A program made the translations under genes and the position numbers. Below are positions 1-8,235 of a DNA stretch of 64,000 nucleotides, in pieces. Source of the DNA: Micromonospora costi (GTDB lineage Bacteria; Actinomycetota; Actinomycetes; Mycobacteriales; Micromonosporaceae); NCBI RefSeq assembly GCF_003626655.1, contig NZ_RBAN01000002.1, forward strand, positions 868,001 through 932,000, given 5' to 3'. Position 1 is the first letter of the stretch. Each line of letters begins with the position of its first letter. The notes under the pieces were generated by a model. It was given only the letters and a program-made list of their open reading frames with translations. It was not told where the DNA came from and did no database searches.

Positions 1-1
1 C

Positions 2-412
2 ACCGGCGCCGGCATCCCGGTGATGGCGCACATCGGTTTCACGCCGCAGAGCGAGCACGCGATCGGGGGCTACCGGGTGCAGGGCCGCGGCGACGCCGCC
101 GAGGACGTCATCGCCGACGCCCGGGCGGTGGCCGAGGCGGGCGCGTTCGCCGTGGTCCTGGAGATGGTGCCCGGGGTGGTGGCCAAGCGGATCACCAACG
201 AGCTGAGCATCCCCACCGTGGGCATCGGCGCGGGCCCGGACACCGACGCCCAGGTGCTCGTCTGGCAGGACATGGCGGGCCTGCGCAGCGGCAAGACGCC
301 GCGCTTCGTGAAGCGTTACGCCGACCTCGCCGGCACCCTCGCCGACGCCACCCGCCGGTTCGCCGACGAGGTACGCGGCGGCGACTTCCCGGCGGCCGAA
401 CACACCTTCTGA
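2..412 (+). CDS. panB: 3-methyl-2-oxobutanoate hydroxymethyltransferase, C-terminal part
   Basis: The enzyme makes ketopantoate from 2-oxoisovalerate and methylene-tetrahydrofolate, the first committed step of pantothenate and CoA synthesis, in the cytoplasm. The frame is open from the window edge, so the start lies outside. Family blocks are visible in order: [34 protein letters not shown], the GIGAGP phosphate-binding stretch, and a terminal [10 protein letters not shown]. About 136 residues remain of a protein usually near 280. It is followed by 100 bp without a gene, then by a convergent reductase gene. Confidence 0.93.
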   Translation, partial: TGAGIPVMAHIGFTPQSEHAIGGYRVQGRGDAAEDVIADARAVAEAGAFAVVLEMVPGVVAKRITNELSIPTVGIGAGPDTDAQVLVWQDMAGLRSGKTPRFVKRYADLAGTLADATRRFADEVRGGDFPAAEHTF

Positions 413-512
413 CGGCGCGCCGCCGTCCACAGCGGTCCGCCGACGTGACGGTGTCCGGCGCGCCCGGGCACCGCCACGGCGGGACACCGAGCCGGGCGCG
501 GCCCGGCGACGC

Positions 513-1211
513 TCACAGGTCGGTGACGCGGATCCCGGCGTGGGCCTTGTAGCGCTTGTTGATGGCGATCAGGTTGGCGGTGAACGCCTCGATCTGGTGC
601 GCGTTGCGCAGCCGGCCCGCGTAGATCCCGCGCATGCCGGGGATCCGGGCGGCCAGCGCGGCAACCACGCCGATCAGGTCCCGGTCCTCCGTGCAGATCA
701 GCACGTCGAGATCGATCCGGTCGATCTCCGGGTCGGCGAGCAGGGGCGCGCTCACGTGATTGAACGCCGCGCAGACCCGGGAGTCGGGCAGCAGCCCGGC
801 GGCCTGCTGCACGGCGCTGCCCTCCTCGACGTGGAGGGCGTACGGACCGTGCTTGTCGAAGCCGAGCGGGTTCACGCAGTCGACGACGATCTTGCCGGCG
901 AGCGGTTCGGCGAGATCGGCCACGGTGGCGGCGTGCCCGTCCCAGGGCACCGCGATGATCACGACGTCGCTGCGGCGGGCCACCTCGTCGTTGGCCGCCC
1001 CGCTGACGCTCGTGCCGGCGGGCACGCCGGGCAGGGCGGCGATCTCCTCGGCCGAGCTGGCGGCCCGCTCGGCGGACCGGGAGCCGATCAGCACGGTCTG
1101 GCCGGCCCGCGCGAACCGGTAGGCGAGGCCCCGCCCCTGGTCACCGGTGCCGCCGATGATGCCGACGGTCAGCCCGGACACGTCGGGCAGCGCGCTCGCG
1201 TCGTATGCCAT
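513..1211 (-). CDS. npdG: NADPH-dependent F420 reductase (NpdG/Fno-like)
   Basis: A 232-residue protein that should move hydride between NADP(H) and coenzyme F420 in the cytoplasm, feeding F420-dependent enzymes. The N-terminal nucleotide-binding block reads GIIGGTGDQGRGLA, the hallmark of this family rather than of ordinary pyrroline-type reductases. It is followed by VLIGSRS (NADP phosphate contact) and VIIAVPWDG. The C-terminal RLRNAHQIEAFTANLI also fits. The frame stays open further upstream, but homology begins at MAYDASALPDV. The start is preceded by GAGGAT and 6 nt, which could be read as a Shine-Dalgarno sequence or as the -10 box of a leaderless gene. Confidence 0.9.
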   Translation of the reverse strand: MAYDASALPDVSGLTVGIIGGTGDQGRGLAYRFARAGQTVLIGSRSAERAASSAEEIAALPGVPAGTSVSGAANDEVARRSDVVIIAVPWDGHAATVADLAEPLAGKIVVDCVNPLGFDKHGPYALHVEEGSAVQQAAGLLPDSRVCAAFNHVSAPLLADPEIDRIDLDVLICTEDRDLIGVVAALAARIPGMRGIYAGRLRNAHQIEAFTANLIAINKRYKAHAGIRVTDL

Positions 1212-1300
1212 GGGCTCATCCTCGCAAACCCGGCGGGCCGCGAGCAGCGCCGGGGACTGTGACAATCCCCGCTGGCCGGCCATCGGTGGCGTACGGAGCG

Positions 1301-2731
1301 TCAGGCGTGTTCGAAGAGCACCGTGCGGGCAGCCGGGTCGGCGGTGACGAGGCGGACCCGGACCCGCTCGCCGAGCGGCAGGTCGCCTAGACAGCGGGCG
1401 CGCACCGGCGGCGCGTCCAGGGCCACCGTGCCGCCCGGCGGGCGCGGCCGGGAACGGCCGTTGGGCGGCGCGTCCACGTCGAGCACCGCCGCGTCGAACG
1501 ACTCCCCCACCCGGTGGGCGAGCAGCACGGCCTCGGTGAGTTCCACGGCGCCGCGGGTGGCCGCGGACGCGGTGCGGTCGGTCGTGGCCATCACCTCCGG
1601 CAGCCGCGGCAGGGCCGCCCGCGCCCACTCCGGCACGGGACGCCCCTCGTGCAGGGCGAGGCAGACCTCGGTGGCGTACCGGTCGGCCAGCCGCCGCAAC
1701 GGCGCCGTGACATGGGCGTACGCGGCCGCGACCCCGCCGTGCTCCGGCTGCTGCGGCGGCTCGCCGTCGAACGCGGTGTACGCGGCGCCGCGCATCAGCT
1801 CGGCCGCCTGGTCGATGAAGGCCGCGGCCCGGGGCTGCGCGGGATCCAGGGCGGCGATCACCTCGCCCGGGCCCGCCCCGTCCGGCCACGGCACACCCAG
1901 CGGCGCGGCGGCCGTACGCAGCCGCTGCACCGCCTCCGGCTTCGCGGCGGGCATCGTCCGCAACAGCCCGACCCGGCCGGCGAGCATGATGTCGGCCGCC
2001 GCCATCCCGGTGAGCAGCGAGATCTGGGCGTTGTGCTCCTCCATCGCGACGGGCCCGCGCAGCACCAGCTGCCAGCCGTCGCCGTCGCGTTCGACCTCCT
2101 GCTCGGGCAGGGGCAGGTTGATGGCGCCGCGGCGCAGCCCGCGTGCCGTGAGCCGGGCGCCGAGCTCGGGCAGCAGGGCGATGGGCTCGGGCAGCTTCCC
2201 GGCGTCGGCGGCGGCCTGCACCCCCACGTAGTCCAGTTGGGCGCGGCTGCGGACCAGCGCGCGTTCCAGCACGACCGCGGTGGTGCCGCCGTCGGCGTCC
2301 AGGTCGATGGTCCAGACCACCGCCGCCCGGTAGGCGTCGGGCAGCAGGCTCGCGGCGCCCTCGCTCAGCGTCTCCGGGTGCAGCGGCACGTTGCCGTCCG
2401 GCAGGTAGACCGTCTGGCCCCGCCGCCAGGTCTCCTCCTCCAGCGCGCCGCCGGGGCGGACGTGCGCGGCCACGTCGGCGATCGCGTACCGCACCCGGTA
2501 GCCGCCGCCGGCACGGCGGCTGAGGTGCATCGCCTGGTCGAGGTCGCGGGAGCCGGCCGGGTCGACCGTGACGAAGGGAATGTCGGTCAGGTCGGTGGCG
2601 GGACGCGGCGGGTCGGCCGCCGCGGCGTCCGCCTCACGCAGCGCGGCGGCGGGGTACTCCTCGGGGAGCTTCAGTTCCCGGCGGAGCGCGGCGAAATCGA
2701 TGCGGGGCGCGAGGACGCGTCGGATGACCAC
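1301..2731 (-). CDS. RNB-domain (RNase II/R family) ribonuclease
   Basis: A 476-residue predicted 3'-5' exoribonuclease of the RNase II superfamily. The catalytic RNB signature is present: FVTVDPAGSRDLDQAMHL with the acidic cluster that binds two metals, then YAIADVAAHV and GQTVYLPDGNVPLHPETLSEG. Further on, EEHNAQISLLTG and YAHVTAPLRRLADRYA are RNB core blocks. N-terminal cold-shock domains and a C-terminal S1 domain of full-length RNase R are missing, so this is the short actinobacterial form. The start is GTG, preceded by CAGGAT and 6 nt, consistent with leaderless transcription. Substrate specificity cannot be read from the sequence. Confidence 0.9.
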   Translation of the reverse strand: MVIRRVLAPRIDFAALRRELKLPEEYPAAALREADAAAADPPRPATDLTDIPFVTVDPAGSRDLDQAMHLSRRAGGGYRVRYAIADVAAHVRPGGALEEETWRRGQTVYLPDGNVPLHPETLSEGAASLLPDAYRAAVVWTIDLDADGGTTAVVLERALVRSRAQLDYVGVQAAADAGKLPEPIALLPELGARLTARGLRRGAINLPLPEQEVERDGDGWQLVLRGPVAMEEHNAQISLLTGMAAADIMLAGRVGLLRTMPAAKPEAVQRLRTAAAPLGVPWPDGAGPGEVIAALDPAQPRAAAFIDQAAELMRGAAYTAFDGEPPQQPEHGGVAAAYAHVTAPLRRLADRYATEVCLALHEGRPVPEWARAALPRLPEVMATTDRTASAATRGAVELTEAVLLAHRVGESFDAAVLDVDAPPNGRSRPRPPGGTVALDAPPVRARCLGDLPLGERVRVRLVTADPAARTVLFEHA

Positions 2732-2847
2732 GTGTCCATCCTGACAGCCGCCGCGTCATCCGCCAGTCGCGCGCGCGACGCGGATGCGCCGGGGCACACG
2801 CCACCGGCCGGCCGGGGCGGAGCCCGGTCGGCCGGTGGCGCGGTCGG

Positions 2848-3600
2848 TCAGCGGGCCGACTTGCGGGCCGCGGTGGTGGCGCCCCGTGCGGTGGTGGCCC
2901 GCACCGAGGCCGCCTGACGCGTGGTGGTGGTCTTGCGCGCCGGCGTCTTCTTCGCCGCCGCCTTTCGCGTGGTGGTCGCCGTGGCGCCCGTCGTCCGCCG
3001 GGCCGGAGCCTTCTTGGCGGCCGTCGGACGGGTCGCGGCCGTGGTCTTCTTGGCGGCCGTCGGACGGGTCGCGGCCGTGGTCTTCTTGGCCGGAGCCTTC
3101 TTCGCGGGGGCCTTCTTCGCGGGCGCCTTCTTCGCCGTGGTCTTCTTGGCGGCGCCCGTGGTCTTCTTCGCGGTGGTGGCGGTCTTCTTCGCCGTCCCGG
3201 TGGTCTTCCGGGCGGCGCCCGTCGTCTTCTTCGCCGCCGCCGTGGTGGTCCGCTTGGCGGCGGTCGTGGTCTTCCTCGCGGCGGCCGTCGTCTTCGCGCC
3301 GGCCTTCTTCGCGGCCGTCGAGGCCTTGGCCGGCGCCTTCTTCGCGGTGGTGCCGGTCTTGCGCGCCGTGGTCGAGGCCTTGGCCGCCGTCTTCCTGGCG
3401 GGGGCCTTGGCCGCGCTGGTCTTCTTCGCCGGGGCCCGCCCCGCCCCGCCGGTGGCCTTCTTCGCCGGGGCCTTGGCGGCCGTGATGGTCCGCCGCGCGG
3501 GGGTGGTCCGGGCCGCCGTCGTGTTCCGCTCCGCCGCGGCGGTCTTCTTCGCGGTCGTACGTTTCGCGGCCGGGCGGGTGGCCTTCTGTGCTTCGGCCAT
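2848..3600 (-). CDS. Lys/Ala-rich histone H1-like DNA-binding protein
   Basis: A 250-residue protein made almost wholly of Ala, Lys, Thr, Pro and Arg, with repeated AKK, APAKK and TTA units and no globular domain. Such tails resemble eukaryotic H1 and the C-terminal tails of actinobacterial HU (HupB), so nucleoid binding is inferred from composition, but the HU fold itself is absent. Local duplications are visible: KKAPAKKAPAKKAPAKK, and an 11-residue unit (AAKKTTAATRP type) repeated toward the C terminus. The start ATG (MAEAQKATRP) was chosen because a strong AAGGAGGG lies just upstream; the open frame extends further without a comparable site. The opposite strand gives a long Val/Phe-rich frame, which is an artefact. 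Confidence 0.82.
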   Translation of the reverse strand: MAEAQKATRPAAKRTTAKKTAAAERNTTAARTTPARRTITAAKAPAKKATGGAGRAPAKKTSAAKAPARKTAAKASTTARKTGTTAKKAPAKASTAAKKAGAKTTAAARKTTTAAKRTTTAAAKKTTGAARKTTGTAKKTATTAKKTTGAAKKTTAKKAPAKKAPAKKAPAKKTTAATRPTAAKKTTAATRPTAAKKAPARRTTGATATTTRKAAAKKTPARKTTTTRQAASVRATTARGATTAARKSAR

Positions 3601-3683
3601 CTCGGTTTCCCTCCTTGGGGACGTGCTCTCGCGTGCCTCCTCGCGGAGCACGGAGTACCTCGACGCGGGCCGTCCCGCGCCGT

Positions 3684-3887
3684 CTACCTGTCCTCCCCGG
3701 CCCAGCGGGCGTCCTCGGCGTCCCACGCTTCGTTGCGCTCCTGCACCCGCTGGAGCGCGTTCTCCGCGTCGGCGGCCGAGGCGTACGGGCCGAGCACGTG
3801 CTTCGCCGGGCACACGTCGGCGTCGGTCTCGACCCGGTGGTGTCGGGTGCACCAGTAGTAGTGCTCACCGCGTCCGCTGTCGCTCAT
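3684..3887 (-). CDS. Small conserved actinobacterial protein (SPOR-like annotation)
   Basis: A 67-residue soluble protein with HYYWCTRHHRVE, a Cys near residue 30, LGPYASAADAENALQ and a very acidic tail. Small proteins of this pattern (W/YC-x3-HHxVE, LGPYxTxxEAxxAL, ERNExWDxED) are widespread in actinobacteria and are often labelled SPOR-domain-containing, but no function is established. The frame is open upstream; MSDSGRGEHYYW was chosen because the conserved part starts directly after it. The gene lies between the histone-like gene and the divergent NUDIX gene. Confidence 0.75.
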   Translation of the reverse strand: MSDSGRGEHYYWCTRHHRVETDADVCPAKHVLGPYASAADAENALQRVQERNEAWDAEDARWAGEDR

Positions 3888-4059
3888 GAGAATCACTGTG
3901 CACCGCGAACCACCCGGCCGCCACCGGAACACCACAAGTCGCCGCCGGTCTCCACAGTAGATCCGGTTCGGGCCGGGTGGGGGCAAAACCCGACAAATCG
4001 TCCCGCGAGGGATGTCGCGCGTCCCCGGGGCGCCGGACGGGCCGGGTTAGGGTCGCGAG

Positions 4060-4560
4060 GTGGGCGTACCCGACTACATCCGGCAGATGCGCAAGCACAT
4101 CGGCCACGACCTGCTCTGGCTGCCGAGCGTCAGTGCGGTCGTCCGCAACGAGGCCGGCGAACTGCTGCTCGGCAAGCGGTCCGACGACGGCCGCTGGTCG
4201 GTCGTGAGTGGCTTCGTCGAGCCGGGCGAGCAGCCGGCCACCGCCGTGGTCCGCGAGGTCCAGGAGGAGACCGGCCTGGACGTCGAGCCGATCCGGCTCG
4301 CCAGCGTCGTCTCGCACCCGCACCACTATCCGAACGGCGACCGGTGCGAATACCTGAACCTGGGCTTCCACTGCCGGCTGCTCGGCGGCACCGCGCGGGT
4401 CAACGACGACGAGTCCGAGGCCGTGGAGTGGTTCGCGCCCGACCGGCTGCCGGACCTCGACGCGCACGCCCGGCTCGTCATCGCCCGCGCGCTCGACGGC
4501 ACCGACGCCGCCTGGTACCTGCCGGCCGGCGCCGTGTGGGACGACGGGAACGCCCACTAG
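4060..4560 (+). CDS. NUDIX hydrolase
   Basis: A 166-residue NUDIX pyrophosphohydrolase. The NUDIX box G-x5-E-x7-REVQEETGL spans roughly residues 50-72 and contains the metal-binding glutamates. It is preceded by the usual LLLGKRSDDGRWSVVSG substrate-side strand and followed by NLGFHCRLLGG. The substrate cannot be told: ADP-ribose-like, NADH-like and generic NDP-X members share this layout. The start is GTG, with TAGGGT exactly 6 nt upstream and no Shine-Dalgarno sequence, suggesting a leaderless transcript beginning at the start codon. Confidence 0.9.
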   Translation: MGVPDYIRQMRKHIGHDLLWLPSVSAVVRNEAGELLLGKRSDDGRWSVVSGFVEPGEQPATAVVREVQEETGLDVEPIRLASVVSHPHHYPNGDRCEYLNLGFHCRLLGGTARVNDDESEAVEWFAPDRLPDLDAHARLVIARALDGTDAAWYLPAGAVWDDGNAH

Positions 4561-4603
4561 ACCGACGCTGCCGCCGGCGTCGCCGGCATCCGCGCCGGGC
4601 CGG

Positions 4604-4636
4604 CCGGGCCGCCGGGCCTCGCCCGGCCCGCCCCTT
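4604..4636 (+). terminator. Possible terminator downstream of the NUDIX gene
   Basis: An imperfect GC stem (CGGGCC plus GGGC with a three-base bulge, pairing with GCCCGGCCCG) is followed by CCCCTTTTA, giving a short U tract on the plus strand. Another convergent gene ends at 4660, so it may separate the two units. Confidence 0.4.
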
Positions 4637-4659
4637 TTACGGTCAGGTCAGGTCCGCGG

Positions 4660-5040
4660 TCAGGGCCAGGTCTTCGCCTCGGCGTCGAACACCTCCGGGG
4701 CGCTCTCCACCGGCAGGACGCAGAGCAGGTGCCCGCCGGGCGCGCGCAGGATGCGGCACTCCTGCCACCGGTTCACCTGCGTCGCACCGAGGGCGACGAG
4801 CCGGGCCGTCTCCGCCTCGACGTCGTCGGTCTCGATGTCCAGGTGGAACCGCGGCGCGTCGTCCACGGCCTGCACCGCGAGGACGAGACCGGGCAGCGCG
4901 CCGTGCAGGTCGGTGAACTGCGGCTCGGGCGCGTACGTCTCGGCGGGCACGCCGAGCGCCGCCGACCAGAAGGCGGCCGCCCCCTCGGCCTCGTCCCGCG
5001 GCGCATCGACGAGCAGGGCGTAGACGCGGCTTCGATGCAT
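4660..5040 (-). CDS. VOC-family (glyoxalase/bleomycin resistance-like) protein
   Basis: A 126-residue single-domain protein with the paired beta-alpha-beta-beta-beta pattern of the vicinal oxygen chelate fold: VYALLVDAP with AAAFWSAALGVPAE, then RFHLDIETDDVEAETARLVALGAT and ILRAPGGHLLCVLP. A histidine (FHLDIE) and a possible terminal acid could bind metal, but no substrate is implied. TATCCT sits 7 nt before the ATG, so it may be leaderless. It is convergent with the NUDIX gene and is a monocistron by spacing. Confidence 0.83.
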   Translation of the reverse strand: MHRSRVYALLVDAPRDEAEGAAAFWSAALGVPAETYAPEPQFTDLHGALPGLVLAVQAVDDAPRFHLDIETDDVEAETARLVALGATQVNRWQECRILRAPGGHLLCVLPVESAPEVFDAEAKTWP

Positions 5041-5181
5041 GCCGCGAAGGATATCGATCCGCGCGCCGGCCGGCAGGTCGAGCGGCGCCGGTCGGCGGGC
5101 GGTCCGACGGGTGGGCGGCGCGATGGGTGGGCGGTGCGGCGGGTGGGCGGCGCGTCGAGCGACGCCGGCCGGCGGGCGGTT

Positions 5182-5973
5182 TCAGCGGACCGCCGACCCG
5201 AGCCGGCCCGACCCGACCCGCTCGGCCAGGACGTCCTCCCACGTCCGCTTCCCGACGGTCGCCCCGTCGCCGGCCAGGTTCGCGCCGGCGCGGTAGGCCC
5301 GGCCGGCTTTTCCGGGCATCGGGACGGGCACGGTGAGCCGCCGGGCGCCGCGAGCCCGCAGGTAACCGCCGAGCAGCTCCCCCATCCCGTACACCCGGGG
5401 CCCGGCCAGCTCGGGGACGAGGCCGGACGGCCGGCCCAGCGCGAGTTCGACGAGCCGCTCGGCCACGTCGCGGGCGTCCACCGGCTCGAACCGCAGGCTG
5501 CCCGGCACCGGCACGACCGGCAGCTTCGCGAGCTTCTCCGCCACGGTGAGCACCAGGTCGTGGAACTGCGCGGCGCGCAGGGTCGTCCACGGTACGCCGG
5601 AGTCGGCGATCGCCCGTTCGGCGGCCAGCTTGGTCCGCAGCCAGGCCACCGGCACCCGGTCGGCGCCGACCACCGAGATGTACACGAGGTGCCGCACGTC
5701 GGCGCGGGACGCGGCCCGCACCAGGTTCCGGGTCGCCTCGTCGTCGCCCTTCGGTCCGCCCGCCAGGTGCACGACGATGTCCGTGCCGGCCACGGCGCGC
5801 TCGACGCCCTGGCCGGTACGCAGGTCGCCGGTCCGGTACTCGACGCCGTCCGCGCCGGCGTCGGGGCGGTGCCGGCTGAGCACCCGCACGTCGTGGCCGG
5901 CGTCGCGCAACTGCGGCACGACGAGGCGGCCGAGGGTGCCGGTGCCGCCGGTGACCAGTACACGTGCAGCCAT
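5182..5973 (-). CDS. NAD(P)-binding atypical short-chain oxidoreductase (NmrA/epimerase-like)
   Basis: A 263-residue protein with an N-terminal Rossmann motif VLVTGGTGTLGRLVV, DIVVHLAGG, and YISVVGADRVP in place of the classical YxxxK, followed by WLRTKLAAERAIADSG. This places it with atypical SDRs such as NmrA-like oxidoreductases. It is divergent from the ECF41 sigma-factor gene, and ECF41 sigma factors are known to control exactly such neighbours (carboxymuconolactone decarboxylases, oxidoreductases, epimerases). A matching ECF41-type promoter points at this gene (6047-6073). GGAGA precedes the ATG. The substrate is unknown. Confidence 0.87.
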   Translation of the reverse strand: MAARVLVTGGTGTLGRLVVPQLRDAGHDVRVLSRHRPDAGADGVEYRTGDLRTGQGVERAVAGTDIVVHLAGGPKGDDEATRNLVRAASRADVRHLVYISVVGADRVPVAWLRTKLAAERAIADSGVPWTTLRAAQFHDLVLTVAEKLAKLPVVPVPGSLRFEPVDARDVAERLVELALGRPSGLVPELAGPRVYGMGELLGGYLRARGARRLTVPVPMPGKAGRAYRAGANLAGDGATVGKRTWEDVLAERVGSGRLGSAVR

Positions 5974-6046
5974 GATCGTCTCCGTTCGGTCCGCCGGGAG
6001 TGGATCTCCCGGTCACGTCGACCCGCGTCCACGGGTCTACTGGTGG

Positions 6047-6073
6047 GACACCCGGAAAGAGAGGCGTGTGACA
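6047..6073 (-). promoter_or_regulatory. ECF41-type promoter for the divergent oxidoreductase
   Basis: Read on the minus strand, TGTCACA (6067-6073) is followed after exactly 16 nt by TGTC (6047-6050). The published ECF41 promoter is TGTCACA, 16 nt, CGTC, so only one base differs. It points leftward to the oxidoreductase start at 5973, leaving a leader of roughly 65 nt. The -35 element lies immediately before the GTG start of the sigma gene. Confidence 0.72.
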
Positions 6074-6074
6074 G

Positions 6075-6953
6075 GTGGACGAGAACGAGTGGTTGACCGA
6101 GAGGTTCGAGGAGCACCGGACCCGGCTGCGGGCGGTCGCGTACCGGATGCTCGGGTCGGTCAGCGAGGCGGACGACGCGGTGCAGGAGGCGTGGCTGCGG
6201 GTGAGCCGCGCGGACACCGACGAAGTGGTGAACCTGCGCGCATGGCTCACCACCGTGGTGGCCCGGGTGTGCCTCAACATGCTGCGCTCGCGCCAGCACC
6301 GGCAGGAGGAGCCGCTGGACGTACGCGTACCGGACCCGATCGTCAGCCCCGAGTCCGGCGCCGATCCCGAGCAGGAGGCGTTGCTGGCCGACTCGGTCGG
6401 ATTGGCGCTGCTCGTGGTGCTCGAAACGCTGGCCCCGGCCGAGCGGCTCGCGTTCGTCCTGCACGACATGTTCGCCGTGCCGTTCGAGGAGATCGCCCCC
6501 ATGATCGAACGGTCGCCGGCCGCAGCGCGCCAGCTCGCCAGCCGCGCCCGACGCCGCGTACAGGGCCAGGCGCCGGCGCCCGACCCGGACCTCGCCCGGC
6601 AGCGCAGCATCGTCGACGCGTTCTTCGCCGCCTCCCGCGACGGCGACTTCGACGCGCTCGTGGCCGTGCTCGACCCAGACGTGGTGCTCCGGGCCGACGG
6701 TGGAGCGCGCGCCCGTCAGACCGTCACGCTGCGCGGGGCGCGGCAGGTCGCCGCGCAGGCCGTCATGTTCACGCGGCTCGCGCCGTTCGTGCGGCCGGCA
6801 CTCGTCAACGGGGCGGCCGGCGTCGTGGTCTCGGCGAACGGCCACCCGCTGTCCGTGATGGGCTTCACGGTGACCGGCGACCGGATCGTCGCCATCGACG
6901 TGCTCTCCGACCCCCAGCGGCTGCGCGACCTCGACCTGACCGCCGTCGACTGA
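6075..6953 (+). CDS. ECF41-family RNA polymerase sigma factor with SnoaL-like C-terminal domain
   Basis: A 292-residue sigma factor. Region 2 covers about residues 5-70 (RLRAVAYRMLGSVSEADDAVQEAWLR, NLRAWLTTVVARVCLN). Region 4 covers about 110-165 (LETLAPAERLAFVLHD, FEEIAPMIERSPAAARQLASRARRR). From about residue 178 a SnoaL-like domain follows (VDAFFAASRDGDFDALVAVL), with ADGGAR and a terminal SDPQRLR. These correspond to the DGGGR and NPDKL motifs through which the fused domain of ECF41 proteins controls activity without an anti-sigma factor. The GTG start is directly preceded by the divergent promoter. A strong hairpin terminator follows 7 bp after the stop. Confidence 0.92.
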   Translation: MDENEWLTERFEEHRTRLRAVAYRMLGSVSEADDAVQEAWLRVSRADTDEVVNLRAWLTTVVARVCLNMLRSRQHRQEEPLDVRVPDPIVSPESGADPEQEALLADSVGLALLVVLETLAPAERLAFVLHDMFAVPFEEIAPMIERSPAAARQLASRARRRVQGQAPAPDPDLARQRSIVDAFFAASRDGDFDALVAVLDPDVVLRADGGARARQTVTLRGARQVAAQAVMFTRLAPFVRPALVNGAAGVVVSANGHPLSVMGFTVTGDRIVAIDVLSDPQRLRDLDLTAVD

Positions 6954-6960
6954 TCCACCC

Positions 6961-6994
6961 GACGTCGCGGTGCCCGGGCGGGCACCGCGACGTC
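6961..6994 (+). terminator. Hairpin terminator after the sigma-factor gene
   Basis: Two perfect 15-bp arms (GACGTCGCGGTGCCC and its complement) close a 4-nt loop, beginning 8 bp after the sigma-factor stop codon. There is no U tract, which is common for actinobacterial terminators. Confidence 0.7.
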
Positions 6995-7137
6995 CCGGGG
7001 ACGTCCCGGGGATGGATCGACCACGTCCGCTGTCCCTTCAGGACGCGTAGGCGCCACGGTCACGTGGCCGTTGGGGCGCGGTAACGCCGGTCCGCGAGGT
7101 TGGTGCTCCCCGCACCCCCAACGCCTCGGGAGGCACC

Positions 7138-7782
7138 GTGCGACGCCGTACCCGGCTCATCGCCGCGACCCTCGCCGCCATCGCGGCGGTAGCCACGACC
7201 ACCCTCACCGCCGGACCGGCCGCAGCCACCCCGCCCGGCATCCCCAGCAAGGCGACCGCCCAGAGCAACCTGAACGCCCTCACGGTCGCGTCCGAGGGCA
7301 GCCTGAGCGGCTACAGCCGGGACCTGTTCCCGCACTGGATCACCATCTCGGGCAGCTGCAACACCCGCGAGACCGTGCTGAAGCGGGACGGCAGCGGCGT
7401 CGTCGTGGACAGTTCCTGCGCCGCGACCTCCGGCAGCTGGTACAGCCCGTACGACGGCGCCACCTGGCACAGCCCGGCCGACGTCGACATCGACCACATC
7501 GTGCCGCTGGCCGAGGCCTGGCGATCCGGCGCCAGCTCCTGGACGACCGCCCGCCGGCAGTCGTTCGCCAACGACCTGAGCGGCCCCCAGCTCATCGCCG
7601 TGACGGACAACGTCAACCAGGCCAAGGGCGACCAGGACCCGTCCAGCTGGAAGCCGTCCCGCACCGCCTACCACTGCACCTACGCCAAGATGTGGATCCG
7701 CACCAAGTACACCTGGGGTCTCAGGCTCCAGAGCGCCGAGAAGTCGGCGCTGCAGGGAATGCTCAACACCTGCGCCTCCTGA
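7138..7782 (+). CDS. Secreted HNH-type nuclease (DUF1524-like)
   Basis: A 214-residue protein with a Sec signal peptide: basic start MRRRTR, a hydrophobic Ala/Thr stretch to about residue 25, and a likely cleavage after GPAAA. The mature part holds a HNH-like core, DIDHIVPLAEAWRSGA, where the DH pair and following residues supply the metal and general base, then DNVNQAKGDQDPSSW with the second Asn and metal ligands. Four cysteines (CNTRE, SSCAA, YHCTY, NTCAS) could form two disulfides, fitting an exported enzyme. The GTG start follows GGGAGGCACC. Extracellular DNase activity is inferred from the family. Confidence 0.88.
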   Translation: MRRRTRLIAATLAAIAAVATTTLTAGPAAATPPGIPSKATAQSNLNALTVASEGSLSGYSRDLFPHWITISGSCNTRETVLKRDGSGVVVDSSCAATSGSWYSPYDGATWHSPADVDIDHIVPLAEAWRSGASSWTTARRQSFANDLSGPQLIAVTDNVNQAKGDQDPSSWKPSRTAYHCTYAKMWIRTKYTWGLRLQSAEKSALQGMLNTCAS

Positions 7783-7800
7783 CCGGACGCGGACCTCGAC

Positions 7801-7835
7801 GGTTGTCGCTGGCGCCCTCCGCGCCGGCGACAACC
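7801..7835 (+). terminator. Hairpin terminator after the secreted nuclease gene
   Basis: 15-bp arms with one G-T pair (GGTTGTCGCTGGCGC against GCGCCGGCGACAACC) enclose a 5-nt loop, followed by CTTGTTCGC. It lies 18 bp after the stop. Confidence 0.65.
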
Positions 7836-7872
7836 CTTGTTCGCGCCATCTGTCTGCCTGAGGATGGGTCGC

Positions 7873-8196
7873 ATGGCATTCGGACGTCACCCTCAGGAAG
7901 CCGTCGCGACCGTCGTCCTCACCGATGCGTGGCGGAAACAGCAGTGCTCCGAGGAGTTCGTCGACGACCTGTGCGACCGGGTCATGGACCCGGCCATCGA
8001 CGAGCTGGACGGCATCTTCGGTGACGCGTGGGGCCGCGACATCGAGCCGTCGCTCATCCTCGAAGGCCCCGGCCTCGCCTTCCGGATCACCCTCGTCGAG
8101 GTGAACGGCTGGGAGATCGGCGAGATGGCCCAGCGCGTCTCCCAGGTGTTCAACAAGCACTGGGAGCAGGAGGTCGACCGCCTACCGGCCTGGTGA
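7873..8196 (+). CDS. Hypothetical protein
   Basis: A 107-residue soluble acidic protein (MAFGRHPQEAV, DAWRKQQCSEEFVDDLCDRV, a closing FNKHWEQEVDRLPAW). I do not recognise the family. It is predicted mostly helical with a central strand pair (LAFRITLVEVNGWEIGEMAQ) and two Cys ten residues apart. The start was set at MAFGRHPQ, where GAGGAT stands 7 nt upstream; an ATG three codons earlier is possible. It is convergent with the LysR gene. Confidence 0.68.
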   Translation: MAFGRHPQEAVATVVLTDAWRKQQCSEEFVDDLCDRVMDPAIDELDGIFGDAWGRDIEPSLILEGPGLAFRITLVEVNGWEIGEMAQRVSQVFNKHWEQEVDRLPAW

Positions 8197-8235
8197 GCGG
8201 CCCGACGGTTTCGGCGCGCCGGGCAGCCGCGGACC

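Noticed and set aside
2921..3889. Val/Phe/Ala-rich plus-strand frame that looks like repeated hydrophobic segments
   Set aside because: It is the complement of the Lys/Ala repeats of the histone-like gene, which has a strong ribosome-binding site.
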